Shown here piece by piece: positions 29,825 through 37,094 of a stretch of DNA of 64,000 nucleotides. Within the stretch, counting starts at the first letter, position 1. Every line of letters begins with the position of its first letter. A model generated the notes under the pieces. The model was not told the DNA's origin. It was given only the letters and a program-made list of their open reading frames with translations, and made no database searches. The DNA lies in assembly GCF_020885975.1 (NCBI RefSeq), contig NZ_AP025183.1, positions 1,116,001 to 1,180,000 of the forward strand, written 5' to 3'. The DNA comes from Flavobacterium ammonificans (GTDB lineage: Bacteria; Bacteroidota; Bacteroidia; Flavobacteriales; Flavobacteriaceae). Made by a program: the position numbers and the translations under genes.

Positions 29825-30739
29825 ATGTTGCAATTAAATGTGAAAGATGAGTCGTCAAGACTTCGAGCTGTAGTGCTGGGGACTGCAAAAAGTAATGGGC
29901 CAACTCCAAAAATTGAGGAGGCATACGATCCAAAATCATTGGAACATATTATAGCAGGGACCTACCCAATTGAAGCGGATATGGTTCTTGAAATGGATGC
30001 TTTCGAAGCAGTTTTCAAAAAGTATGGTGTAACCGTGTACCGTCCTGAAATAATTGAAAATTACAATCAGATTTTTACTCGTGATATCGGTTTTGTTATT
30101 GAGGATGTATTTGTAAAGTCTAATATTCTACCTGATAGAGAGCGCGAATTGGATGCGATTCAATATGTGATTGATCAAATGAATCCTGCTAAGGTAGTTC
30201 GCCCACCCGAAGAAGTACATATTGAAGGAGGCGATGTGATGCTTTGGGGGAATTATATTTTTGTTGGCACATACAAAGGAAGTGATTACAAAGAGTATAT
30301 TACGGCACGCACTAATTGGCAAGGTGTGGAATACCTTAGAAAATTGTTCCCAAACAAAATAGTAAAAGAATTTGATTTGGTTAAATCCAAAATTGAAGCG
30401 CGTGATAATGCCTTGCATTTGGATTGTTGTTTTCAACCTGTGGGTGAAACAAAGGGAATTATCTACAAACGTGGCTTTCGAGAGGAAGCAGATTATATGT
30501 TCTTAGTACAATTATTTGGTAAAGAAAATCTATTTCATATCGAGAGAGAAGAAATGTATCATATGTATTCGAATGTGTTTTCGATTGCGCCTGATGTGGT
30601 CGTTTCTGAACGAAAATTTACACGTTTGAATAACTGGCTTAGAGAAAACGGATTTACAGTAGAAGAAATACCCTATGCTGAAATAGCCAAACAAGAAGGA
30701 TTATTGCGATGTTCGACATTGCCTTTGATTAGAGAATAA
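29825..30739 (+). CDS. Guanidine-group hydrolase, DDAH/arginine-deiminase superfamily
   Basis: A 304-residue enzyme of the penta-beta-propeller guanidine-modifying superfamily, usually annotated as dimethylarginine dimethylaminohydrolase family. The catalytic histidine lies in NALHLDCCF, the acidic substrate-binding residues in HIEGGDVM, and the nucleophile is Cys296 in LLRCSTLPL at the C-terminus. It should hydrolyse a guanidino or ureido compound related to arginine; the exact substrate (dimethylarginine, arginine or an amidino donor) cannot be read from sequence. It precedes ctlX, another member of the superfamily, which points to arginine/citrulline degradation. Confidence 0.85.
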   Translation: MLQLNVKDESSRLRAVVLGTAKSNGPTPKIEEAYDPKSLEHIIAGTYPIEADMVLEMDAFEAVFKKYGVTVYRPEIIENYNQIFTRDIGFVIEDVFVKSNILPDRERELDAIQYVIDQMNPAKVVRPPEEVHIEGGDVMLWGNYIFVGTYKGSDYKEYITARTNWQGVEYLRKLFPNKIVKEFDLVKSKIEARDNALHLDCCFQPVGETKGIIYKRGFREEADYMFLVQLFGKENLFHIEREEMYHMYSNVFSIAPDVVVSERKFTRLNNWLRENGFTVEEIPYAEIAKQEGLLRCSTLPLIRE

Positions 30740-30743
30740 ATGT

Positions 30744-30804
30744 GTTTAAAGTTTAAAGTTTAAGGTTGTTGCTAACTTTAAACTTCTAACTTTAAACTTT
30801 AAAC
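30744..30804. repeat. Inverted repeat of GTTTAAA heptads
   Basis: The 17-mer GTTTAAAGTTTAAAGTT (30744-30760) has its exact reverse complement at 30788-30804, with a further partial pairing in the loop. The stem would be entirely A/T-rich with no T-run after it. Fills the spacer between two paralogous hydrolase genes. Confidence 0.7.
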
Positions 30805-30814
30805 AATAAAAAAA

Positions 30815-31756
30815 ATGAACCAAACTACTAACGCTATCCTAATGATTCGCCCAGTGGCGTTTCGAATGAACGAACAAACTGCTGTTAATAATTACTACCA
30901 AAAAGTGTTGGACGGATTATTACCTGCAACGGTTAATGCTAAGGCACAACAAGAATTTGATGCTTTCGTTGCTCAATTGCGTGCTGTGGGGATTCAAGTT
31001 ATTGTGGTAGAGGATACTACTTATACTGATACGCCCGATAGTATTTTTCCGAATAATTGGATTTCGTTTCACGAAAATGGCGATGTGGTTTTGTATCCTA
31101 TGTTTGCTGAAAACCGTCGTTTGGAGCGTCGTGAAGATATTTTAGATGTATTGGAAGACGAGGGTTTTGTGGTCAACGAAATAATGGATTATACTTCAGC
31201 TGAAACGGAAGGGTATTACCTAGAAGGAACAGGTAGTATTGTTTTGGATAGAGAAAACGGCAAAGCCTATTGTGCTTTATCTCCTCGTGCTGATGAAGAA
31301 TTATTCATTGAGTTCTGCGAAGATTTTGAATACACACCGGTTATTTTTGAAGCCTTTCAAACAGTTGCAGATGAGCGAAAGCTAATTTATCATACCAATG
31401 TGATGATGTGTATTGGCGACACCTTTGCAGTGATTTGTGCCGATTGTATTGATGATAAAAAAGAACGCAAAATGGTTTTGGACAGTCTTCGCGGAGACGA
31501 AAAAGAAATCATCTTAATCACAGAAGCGCAGTTGAACAATTTTGCAGGCAATATGTTGGAGGTGATTGGTGCGAATGAGAGACGCTATTTAGTGATGAGT
31601 GCTTCGGCTTACCAATCTTTAACCAAAAAACAGATTGCGCAATTAGAGGAGCATTTAACTATTTTGAAGTCAAATTTAGATACCATTGAAGCTTGTGGAG
31701 GCGGAAGTGCCCGTTGTATGATGGCTGAAATTTTCTTACCTAAAGCAACGGTTTAG
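30815..31756 (+). CDS. ctlX: Citrulline utilization hydrolase CtlX
   Basis: A 313-residue member of the arginine-deiminase/amidinotransferase superfamily, matching the CtlX group, associated with citrulline use. It has TDTPDSIFPNNWISFHENG and GYYLEGTGSIVLDRENG, the histidine in IYHTNVMMCIGD and the catalytic Cys301 in GGGSARCMMAEIFLP. The ATG is preceded by A-rich sequence and the protein begins NAILMIRPVAFRMNEQTAVNN, typical of the family. Function by family resemblance only. About 75 bases after the preceding hydrolase gene. Confidence 0.85.
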   Translation: MNQTTNAILMIRPVAFRMNEQTAVNNYYQKVLDGLLPATVNAKAQQEFDAFVAQLRAVGIQVIVVEDTTYTDTPDSIFPNNWISFHENGDVVLYPMFAENRRLERREDILDVLEDEGFVVNEIMDYTSAETEGYYLEGTGSIVLDRENGKAYCALSPRADEELFIEFCEDFEYTPVIFEAFQTVADERKLIYHTNVMMCIGDTFAVICADCIDDKKERKMVLDSLRGDEKEIILITEAQLNNFAGNMLEVIGANERRYLVMSASAYQSLTKKQIAQLEEHLTILKSNLDTIEACGGGSARCMMAEIFLPKATV

Positions 31757-31791
31757 TCGGAATTATTTGACACAAACGTTTCTTTTTTGAT

Positions 31792-31799
31792 TACTTTTG
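31792..31799 (+). promoter_or_regulatory. -7 element for the CoA-binding protein gene
   Basis: TACTTTTG, exact TAnnTTTG, 19 bases before the ATG. A TTG at 31767-31769 is 22 bases upstream, slightly too far. Confidence 0.55.
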
Positions 31800-31818
31800 C
31801 AGCATACAATTCAAATCG

Positions 31819-32184
31819 ATGAAAAATAAAAAAACTTTGGTGCTTGGCGCTACTACTAAACCGGAACGTTATGCTTTTAAAGCGATCACCGCTTTGGTGG
31901 GCAAAGGGCATTCTGTATTGGCGATTGGGCAAAATGCAGGTGAGGTGGCTGGAGTTAAAATCCAAACCAAAGCACTACCTATAAAAAGCATAGACACAGT
32001 AAGTTTGTATCTCAATCCAGCGCGTCAAAGGGAATATTACAATTATATAATTGAAGCTCATCCTAAACGGGTGATCTTTAATCCAGGAACGGAGAATCCA
32101 GAATTTCACCAACTGTTAGCGCTGAATGATATTCAGGTAGAAGTTGCTTGTACCTTGGTTTTATTGGCTACCAATCAATATTAA
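31819..32184 (+). CDS. CoA-binding domain protein (YccU type)
   Basis: A small single-domain Rossmann protein (121 residues) of the CoA-binding family. It has the N-terminal TLVLGATTKPERYAFKAITALVGKGHSV, and IDTVSLYLNPARQREYYNYII plus VIFNPGTENPEF that line the nucleotide pocket. These proteins resemble the CoA-binding domain of succinyl-CoA synthetase alone; their role is not established. Followed 36 bases later by recR, which has its own promoter. Confidence 0.85.
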   Translation: MKNKKTLVLGATTKPERYAFKAITALVGKGHSVLAIGQNAGEVAGVKIQTKALPIKSIDTVSLYLNPARQREYYNYIIEAHPKRVIFNPGTENPEFHQLLALNDIQVEVACTLVLLATNQY

Positions 32185-32207
32185 GCCAATCCGTTTTTCC
32201 AATTCAC

Positions 32208-32215
32208 TACTTTTG
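32208..32215 (+). promoter_or_regulatory. recR -7 element, predicted leaderless start
   Basis: TACTTTTG ends 6 bases before the recR ATG, placing the expected transcription start at or within a base of the start codon. Confidence 0.55.
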
Positions 32216-32220
32216 TATCC

Positions 32221-32841
32221 ATGGAATTTTCTTCAAAACTATTAGAAAAAGCAGTCAACGAAATGTCGCAATTACCAGGAATTGGTAAGCGTACTGCTTT
32301 GCGATTGGTTTTGCATTTGTTGAAACAACCACAGGAACAAACGCAGTATTTGTCTCAAGCTTTGACAAACATGCGCGAAGAAATTAAACACTGCACGAGC
32401 TGTAATAATATTTCGGATACTAATTTGTGTGAAATTTGTGCCAATGCGAGTCGGAACCATCAAATGATTTGTGTGGTAGAAGACATTCGCGATGTGATGG
32501 CGATAGAAAACACAGGACAATTTAGAGGTATTTACCACGTTTTAGGAGGTAAAATCTCACCAATTGATGGGGTAGGACCTAGTCAATTGTATATTAGTCC
32601 TTTGATTGATAAAGTAAAGCAAGGTGGCGTAAGCGAAATCATTTTTGCGTTGAGCTCCACTATGGAAGGTGATACAACTAATTTTTATATTTACAAACAA
32701 ATCATGGATTATCCCGTGGAATTATCCACGATAGCCAGAGGAATTTCGGTGGGAGATGAATTGGAGTATGCGGATGAAGTGACCTTAGGACGTAGTATTT
32801 TACAACGCGTTCCTTTTGAAAAATCCATCAAGAACAATTAA
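32221..32841 (+). CDS. recR: Recombination mediator protein RecR
   Basis: RecR (206 residues) works with RecO and RecF to load RecA on gapped DNA. In order: helix-hairpin-helix ([17 protein letters not shown]), a four-cysteine zinc finger (Cys58, Cys61, Cys70, Cys73), the Toprim domain ([17 protein letters not shown], then [13 protein letters not shown]), and the C-terminal Walker-B-like region ([22 protein letters not shown]). Full length. The very close promoter suggests a leaderless mRNA. Confidence 0.97.
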   Translation: MEFSSKLLEKAVNEMSQLPGIGKRTALRLVLHLLKQPQEQTQYLSQALTNMREEIKHCTSCNNISDTNLCEICANASRNHQMICVVEDIRDVMAIENTGQFRGIYHVLGGKISPIDGVGPSQLYISPLIDKVKQGGVSEIIFALSSTMEGDTTNFYIYKQIMDYPVELSTIARGISVGDELEYADEVTLGRSILQRVPFEKSIKNN

Positions 32842-32871
32842 ATTAAAGTCGAACGACTAAAGATAGAATCA

Positions 32872-34263
32872 ATGAAGATTACAAAAATTTGTTGCATTGG
32901 AGCGGGATATGTAGGCGGACCTACTATGGCAGTAATTGCTCAAAAATGCCCACACATTCAAGTGACGGTTGTCGATTTAAATGCAGAGCGTATTGCCGCT
33001 TGGAATGATGACAATGTGGACAATATTCCGATTTATGAACCGGGTTTGAGCGCTGTTGTAGCAGAAGCCAGAGGTAGAAACCTCTTTTTTTCTACCGATG
33101 TGGAAAAAGCGATTGATGAAGCGCAATTGATTTTTATTTCGGTGAATACGCCAACCAAAACTTACGGAAAAGGAAAAGGAATGGCGGCCGATTTAAAGTA
33201 CATCGAATTGTGTGCGCGTCAAATTGCTCAAGTGGCCAAAGACAACAAAATTGTGGTGGAGAAATCTACTTTGCCGGTGCGTACTGCCGAGGCGATTAAA
33301 AATATATTAGACCATACCGGAAACGGAGTGCAATTTCAAATTTTGTCCAATCCAGAGTTTTTAGCAGAAGGGACAGCGGTTCAAGACTTATTACATCCAG
33401 ATCGTATTTTAATTGGTGGAGATACTACTCCCGAAGGGCAAAATGCGATTCAGGCCTTAGTAGATGTCTATGCTAATTGGGTGCCAACAGATACAATCTT
33501 GACGACTAATGTCTGGTCTTCCGAATTGTCAAAATTGACAGCTAATGCTTTTTTGGCACAACGTATTTCGTCGATTAATGCGCTATCCGAATTGTGTGAA
33601 AAAACGGGAGCTGATGTCAATGAAGTGGCTCGTGCTATTGGAATGGATAGTCGAATTGGCTCTAAATTTTTGAAATCGTCCGTTGGTTTTGGAGGTTCTT
33701 GTTTTCAAAAAGACATATTGAATTTGGTCTACATCGCTAAGTCCTATGGATTAAACGAAGTGGCGGATTATTGGGAGCAAGTGATTATCATGAATGACCA
33801 TCAAAAAAGACGTTTTTCTACTAAAATTGTACAAACTTTGTATAATACGGTGGCATCCAAAAAGATTGCTTTTTTGGGTTGGGCGTTTAAAAAAGATACC
33901 AATGATACTCGCGAATCAGCTGCGATTTATGTCGCAAATGATTTGATCAACGAACAAGCGCATATAGCAGTTTATGACCCTAAGGTCTCTTCTGTTAAAG
34001 TGTTGGCTGATTTGGATTATTTGGAAACACGTTCGCATGACGCGAATGTGGCTCAAGTACAATCCTTCTCTAATCCCTACGAAGCTTGTCAAGGTTCTCA
34101 CGCTATCGCAGTCTTGACCGAATGGGATGAATTTACTACTTACGATTGGCTAAAAATATACGATGGGATGCAAAAACCAGCTTTTGTATTCGATGGTCGT
34201 AATTTGTTAGATCGTAACAAGTTGGAAACCATTGGCTTTGTATACCAAGGTATTGGGGCTTAA
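32872..34263 (+). CDS. UDP-glucose 6-dehydrogenase, eukaryote-like type
   Basis: Oxidises UDP-glucose twice with NAD+ to UDP-glucuronate. The 463-residue protein has the Rossmann motif [14 protein letters not shown] (residues 7-20), the long form of the NAD domain found in animal/plant Ugd ([14 protein letters not shown]), and catalytic Cys277 in [12 protein letters not shown]-terminal UDP-binding part includes [18 protein letters not shown]. It lies 30 bases after recR and 61 before the antiterminator gene, at the left edge of the polysaccharide locus. Confidence 0.93.
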   Translation: MKITKICCIGAGYVGGPTMAVIAQKCPHIQVTVVDLNAERIAAWNDDNVDNIPIYEPGLSAVVAEARGRNLFFSTDVEKAIDEAQLIFISVNTPTKTYGKGKGMAADLKYIELCARQIAQVAKDNKIVVEKSTLPVRTAEAIKNILDHTGNGVQFQILSNPEFLAEGTAVQDLLHPDRILIGGDTTPEGQNAIQALVDVYANWVPTDTILTTNVWSSELSKLTANAFLAQRISSINALSELCEKTGADVNEVARAIGMDSRIGSKFLKSSVGFGGSCFQKDILNLVYIAKSYGLNEVADYWEQVIIMNDHQKRRFSTKIVQTLYNTVASKKIAFLGWAFKKDTNDTRESAAIYVANDLINEQAHIAVYDPKVSSVKVLADLDYLETRSHDANVAQVQSFSNPYEACQGSHAIAVLTEWDEFTTYDWLKIYDGMQKPAFVFDGRNLLDRNKLETIGFVYQGIGA

Positions 34264-34324
34264 TTTTTTTTGACTTTTAATTATTACTAACCTTAGCACC
34301 TAAGTGTCTTTGCAGCAAAATAAC

Positions 34325-34789
34325 ATGAACTGGTACGTACTCTATACTAAACCCAAATGGGAAAAGAAAGTGGCCGAGCAATTGCAAGCGATTGGAATTG
34401 ATTGCTACTGTCCTTTAGTGATCAAAGAACGTCAATGGTCTGATCGTAAGAAAAAGGTCGAAATGCCTTTGTTCAATTCCTATGTTTTTGTGCACCTTGA
34501 TGAGAAAGACCGTTCTTTGGTATTTCAATCACCTGGTGCTGTGCGCTATTTGTTTTGGTTACAAAAACCTGCTATTGTGCGAGAAGATGAAATTGCAACC
34601 ATCAAAAAATGGCTCAATGCTCCAGATGTTGCCGAAATTGAAGTAAGTTCGTATCAAGTGGGCGATACTATTGAAGTCGATTCAGGTCCTTTTGTGAATC
34701 ACAAAGCCGTAGTACAAAAAGTAACCAACTCCCATTACATTCTCGTTTTGGAATCTATGGGATACGTTTTGAAAATAAAACATAAATAA
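34325..34789 (+). CDS. UpxY/NusG-like transcription antiterminator
   Basis: A 154-residue specialised NusG paralogue, of the kind (UpxY/LoaP/RfaH class) that lets RNA polymerase read through long polysaccharide operons. NGN domain: MNWYVLYTKPKWEKKVAEQLQ through AVRYLFWLQKPAIVREDE (about 1-95). KOW domain: VGDTIEVDSGPFVNHKAVVQKV (about 115-140). I chose the ATG at 34325; an upstream GTG adds seven residues (VSLQQNN) not expected in the family. It is followed by a 548-base repeat region and then the export operon, the probable target. Confidence 0.88.
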   Translation: MNWYVLYTKPKWEKKVAEQLQAIGIDCYCPLVIKERQWSDRKKKVEMPLFNSYVFVHLDEKDRSLVFQSPGAVRYLFWLQKPAIVREDEIATIKKWLNAPDVAEIEVSSYQVGDTIEVDSGPFVNHKAVVQKVTNSHYILVLESMGYVLKIKHK

Positions 34790-34868
34790 GGCTTGTCAGT
34801 TGTCTGTTATCGGTTATCGGTTGTCAGTAATTGTAATATACTGACTATTTCTAATTTACTACTTTTTT

Positions 34869-34900
34869 ATTCCCCTCTGGAGAGGGGTTAGGGGTGTGTT
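34869..34900 (+). repeat. CCCCTC-palindrome repeat, copy a
   Basis: CCCCTC-TGGA-GAGGGG hairpin followed by TTAGGGGTGTG. Same family as copies b-g. Confidence 0.85.
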
Positions 34901-34963
34901 TTTATTTCAACATTGAACATTCGTTATTCAAAATTCAAAACAAGGAATGATTTATATTAATGC

Positions 34964-35020
34964 TCTTTAATTGAGCGAAGCGACTTCCGTATATTCTCTT
35001 ATATGACTTATCTGTTTTGA
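34964..35020 (+). repeat. GAGCGAAGCGAC repeat, copy 1
   Basis: Contains TTGAGCGAAGCGACTT followed by TTATATGACTTAT. Other copies: 36186-36240 (inverted), 42217-42280 and 43515-43578 (direct). Confidence 0.75.
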
Positions 35021-35112
35021 AAATTTACGATTTACGATGTGCGAAGTACGAATTAAGATTGCTGATTAACGATTTTAGATTTTAAAAGTAATCCGCTGAA
35101 CGTAAGCTGAAC

Positions 35113-35147
35113 ATTCCCCTCTTCAGAGGGGTTAGGGGTGTGTTTTT
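35113..35147 (+). repeat. CCCCTC-palindrome repeat, copy b
   Basis: TTCCCCTCTTCAGAGGGG then TTAGGGGTGTG and a T-run. Same orientation as copies a and c. Confidence 0.85.
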
Positions 35148-35182
35148 CCATTTAAAGTATTTTTTCCGATTTTGTTTCTTGA

Positions 35183-35210
35183 ACTAGTCACAATTTGTGA
35201 CCAGTTTTTT
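35183..35210 (+). terminator. Possible terminator after the antiterminator gene
   Basis: GTCACAA and TTGTGAC form a stem, extended by ACT/AGT outside one mismatch, followed by six T residues. It could end the transcript entering from 34325-34789. A degenerate copy of the same hairpin occurs near 43650, so it may instead be one more repeat. Confidence 0.45.
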
Positions 35211-35286
35211 CAAATAGTATTATAGGGTAACGAACAGATTTGATAGATACTTTATTATTTTAGGTATGTTTGTTTATTCAGAACTA

Positions 35287-35815
35287 TTCCCCTCTTGAGA
35301 GGGGTTAGGGGTGTGTTTTTTGTTCTACTACTTACTTTCACTCTTCTAAAGATGTATTCGTCTTCTCAAATTCTAAAATATAGAATTCAATAGCACGAAT
35401 TACATTTTCCATCTCCCTCAAAACTTCAAAGTCACTGAAACGTAAAATAGTTATTCCTAATTCGTTCATTCTTTTTTCTTTGACTATGTCTTTGTTATGC
35501 ACTTCTAGAATTTCGTGGGAGTAGCCATCTACTTCAATACCTAACATTAAATCGTAACAGAAAAAATCTAAAATGTAATTGTCAATAGGTTTTTGTCTAT
35601 GAAAATCGTAACCGTACATTTGCTTTCCTTTTAGTTTTAACCAAAGGTAGATTTCTGTTTGAGTAGATTCGTTTCGGAGTTTTTTAGCTAATTGAGTTAG
35701 CTTTGGGTTGTAGGGGATGATTTTTCGTTTTGACATTTGGGTTTAGGTTTGGGATTATAAAGTTAGTTTATTATTTTAAATGTACACACCCCTAGCCCCT
35801 CTCAAGAGGGGAATA
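35287..35815. mobile_element. Candidate DUF559 cassette bounded by inverted repeats
   Basis: A 529-bp unit: repeat copy c (35287-35320, TTCCCCTCTTGAGAGGGG then TTAGGGGTGTG), the DUF559 gene on the minus strand, and copy d (35785-35815) as its reverse complement. Copies a and b continue outwards on the left and e and f on the right in matching inverted orientation. No transposase is present. Mobility is inferred from the layout, not shown. Confidence 0.5.
35338..35736 (-). CDS. DUF559 (Vsr-like) endonuclease-domain protein
   Basis: A 132-residue protein of the DUF559 family, which belongs to the PD-(D/E)XK nuclease superfamily and resembles the very-short-patch repair endonuclease. Visible: a helical N-terminus with ARKLRNE-like LAKKLRNESTQTEIYLWLKL, the conserved FHRQKPI, then the probable active site around Asp57, Glu68 and Asp70 (YILDFF and GIEVDGYSH) with His74. 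The C-terminal ITILRFSDFEVLREMENVI is also typical. A nicking or cleavage activity is plausible but unproven. It stands alone at the centre of inward-facing palindromic repeats. Confidence 0.88.
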   Translation of the reverse strand: MSKRKIIPYNPKLTQLAKKLRNESTQTEIYLWLKLKGKQMYGYDFHRQKPIDNYILDFFCYDLMLGIEVDGYSHEILEVHNKDIVKEKRMNELGITILRFSDFEVLREMENVIRAIEFYILEFEKTNTSLEE

Positions 35816-36000
35816 GTTTAGTGTGAAAATATATTTTGTATTTATTGATGATATATCCACTATTATTATAGATTATAAAAGTCACACACCCCTAGCCCCT
35901 CTCAAGAGGGGAATGGTTTAGTGTAATAATATATTTTGTATTTATTGGTGATATATCCAATATTATTATGGTTTATATAAATTACACACCCCTAGCCCCT
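35785..36000. repeat. Tandem units of about 99 bp carrying copies d, e and f
   Basis: ACACACCCCTAG begins at 35785, 35884 and 35984, so the period is 99-100. The bases between the palindromes are also alike (GTTTAGTGT, ATATATTTTGTATTTATTG, ATATATCCA). Two full units plus the start of a third. Confidence 0.85.
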
Positions 36001-36240
36001 ATAACTCTCGTTTTTATTGATTTTTTGGAATCGTTGAATCTTCGATTTCAAGAGGGGAACGTTTAGTGGTATTTATGCGAATTGTTACATTTTCAAATTA
36101 TTCAATTGCTACATTTTTAGTGAGACTTTGTGCTATTATCCTGAGCTTGCCGAAGGACTTAGTGCTCTTTGTGGTTAAATAAATTTGAACCATATAAGTC
36201 ATATAAGAAAATATAAGAAAGTCGCTTCGCTCTATTGAAG
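35985..36240 (+). repeat. Left copy of the large inverted repeat (A)
   Basis: Nearly the reverse complement of 42217-42422 over its whole length apart from a 47-base insertion at 36001-36047. Contains copy f of the CCCCTC repeat, an AATTATTCAATTGCT stretch, CTGAGCTTGCCGAAGGA (36141-36157) and a GAGCGAAGCGAC repeat. Confidence 0.85.
36001..36047. other. 47-base insertion splitting repeat copy f
   Basis: Interrupts the palindrome between CCCCT and TCAAGAGGGG. It contains an AATCG/CGATT hairpin (36029-36047). Absent from the matching place in the right copy (42400-42410). Confidence 0.65.
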
Positions 36241-36479
36241 ATCATTCAAGTAGTAACCCCTGAATACTTACCCCTTGAACACTGATCACTATATCGTATA
36301 TCGCGAATCGTAAATCCAACATTTCTTCTCACTATATTTAGTGATATTGTAGATTAATTTCTGAAGTTTCAATACAATTTTCATTTGATTATTAGTATTT
36401 TAGGACTTTGTAAGGTATTGTTGATGATTAAATAGGGGTTGAATTTTACAAACGCATCCTATCATTCGCTTATTTTTAT

Positions 36480-36487
36480 TACTTTTG
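36480..36487 (+). promoter_or_regulatory. Promoter -7 element of the export operon
   Basis: TACTTTTG, exact TAnnTTTG, 83 bases before the ATG at 36571. No clear -33. The long leader that results contains a strong fold. Confidence 0.55.
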
Positions 36488-36509
36488 CCAGGTTCTACAT
36501 CCCGCTTAT

Positions 36510-36540
36510 TTTCCAGCGCCACTTGTGACTGGAAATGGCG
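36510..36540 (+). promoter_or_regulatory. Structured leader, possible H-type pseudoknot
   Basis: TTTCCAG (36510-36516) pairs with CTGGAAA (36529-36535), and CGCCA (36517-36521) pairs with TGGCG (36536-36540). The two stems interleave and abut, which is pseudoknot order; a nested CAC/GTG hairpin is the alternative. It lies in the predicted 5' leader of the operon downstream of an UpxY-type gene, so an antitermination or attenuation role is a reasonable guess. Confidence 0.4.
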
Positions 36541-36570
36541 AAGCCGTACTTACATTTAAACTAAATTTTT

Positions 36571-37002
36571 ATGAGTGCCAAACCCAAAATAGGAATTACT
36601 TTTAGCGCATTTGACTTGTTGCATGCGGGTCATATCACCATGTTAGAAGAAGCTAAAAGACAATGTGATTATTTGATTTGTGGTTTACAAACCGATCCAA
36701 CTATAGATCGTCCTGACAAAAATCGTCCGGTGCAATCTGTGGTAGAAAGATACATCCAATTGAAGGGTTGTAAGTTTGTGGATGAAATTGTTCCTTATGC
36801 TACAGAGCAAGACTTGGAAGATATTTTACGTTCGTTTAAAGTTGATGTAAGAATCATAGGAGAAGAATACCAAAACAAAAATTTCACAGGAAGATCCTAT
36901 TGTGAAGAAAAAGGAATAGAACTGTATTTTAACATACGGGAACATCGCTTTTCAAGTAGCAGTTTGCGTCAAGAAGTAGCAGATAAACAGGCTAAGAAGT
37001 AG
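36571..37002 (+). CDS. Cytidylyltransferase-fold nucleotidyltransferase (TagD/RfaE-like)
   Basis: A 143-residue nucleotidyltransferase of the glycerol-3-phosphate cytidylyltransferase type. The HXGH motif is LLHAGH near residue 17-20 and the second motif is EHRFSSSSLR, equivalent to the RTXGISTT-like segment. It would activate a small phosphorylated alcohol or sugar (for example glycerol-3-phosphate to CDP-glycerol) for polymer decoration; the substrate is not readable. First gene after a promoter and structured leader; manC follows after 92 bases containing repeats. Confidence 0.8.
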   Translation: MSAKPKIGITFSAFDLLHAGHITMLEEAKRQCDYLICGLQTDPTIDRPDKNRPVQSVVERYIQLKGCKFVDEIVPYATEQDLEDILRSFKVDVRIIGEEYQNKNFTGRSYCEEKGIELYFNIREHRFSSSSLRQEVADKQAKK

Positions 37003-37094
37003 TTATCAGTTGTCTGTTTTCGGTTGTCAGTTGTCAGTCATTGCGAACACAGTGAAGCAATCTCGAATTAATACAGATAATATAAATTAAAAAA
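37003..37094. repeat. Repeat-filled spacer before manC
   Basis: Holds GTTGTCAGTTGTCAG-type repeats (37006-37037) and an inverted copy of the ATTGC...GCAAT repeat (37039-37063). No coding frame. Confidence 0.6.

Larger units (their letters stand above)
34790..35337. other. Gene-free repeat region left of the DUF559 gene
   Basis: This 548-base spacer holds GTTGTC/GTTATC-type direct repeats (34797-34830), three copies of the CCCCTC...GAGGGG palindrome in one orientation, one copy of the GAGCGAAGCGAC-type repeat (34964-35020), TTTACGA-type short repeats (35025-35055) and a terminator-like hairpin (35183-35210). No protein-coding frame is credible. Confidence 0.75.
35737..36570. other. Gene-free repeat region right of the DUF559 gene
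   Basis: This 834-base spacer holds copies d, e and f of the CCCCTC repeat in tandem units of about 99 bases, the left half of the large inverted repeat (35985-36240), a stretch with no strong feature (36241-36479) apart from a CACTA/TAGTG hairpin near 36329, and the promoter and structured leader of the export operon (36480-36570). Confidence 0.75.

Noticed and set aside
34880..34900. Telomere-like or G-quadruplex sequence (AGGGGTTAGGGG) in the CCCCTC repeats
   Set aside because: Each copy has only two G-runs on a strand, too few for an intramolecular quadruplex; the hairpin explains the sequence better.
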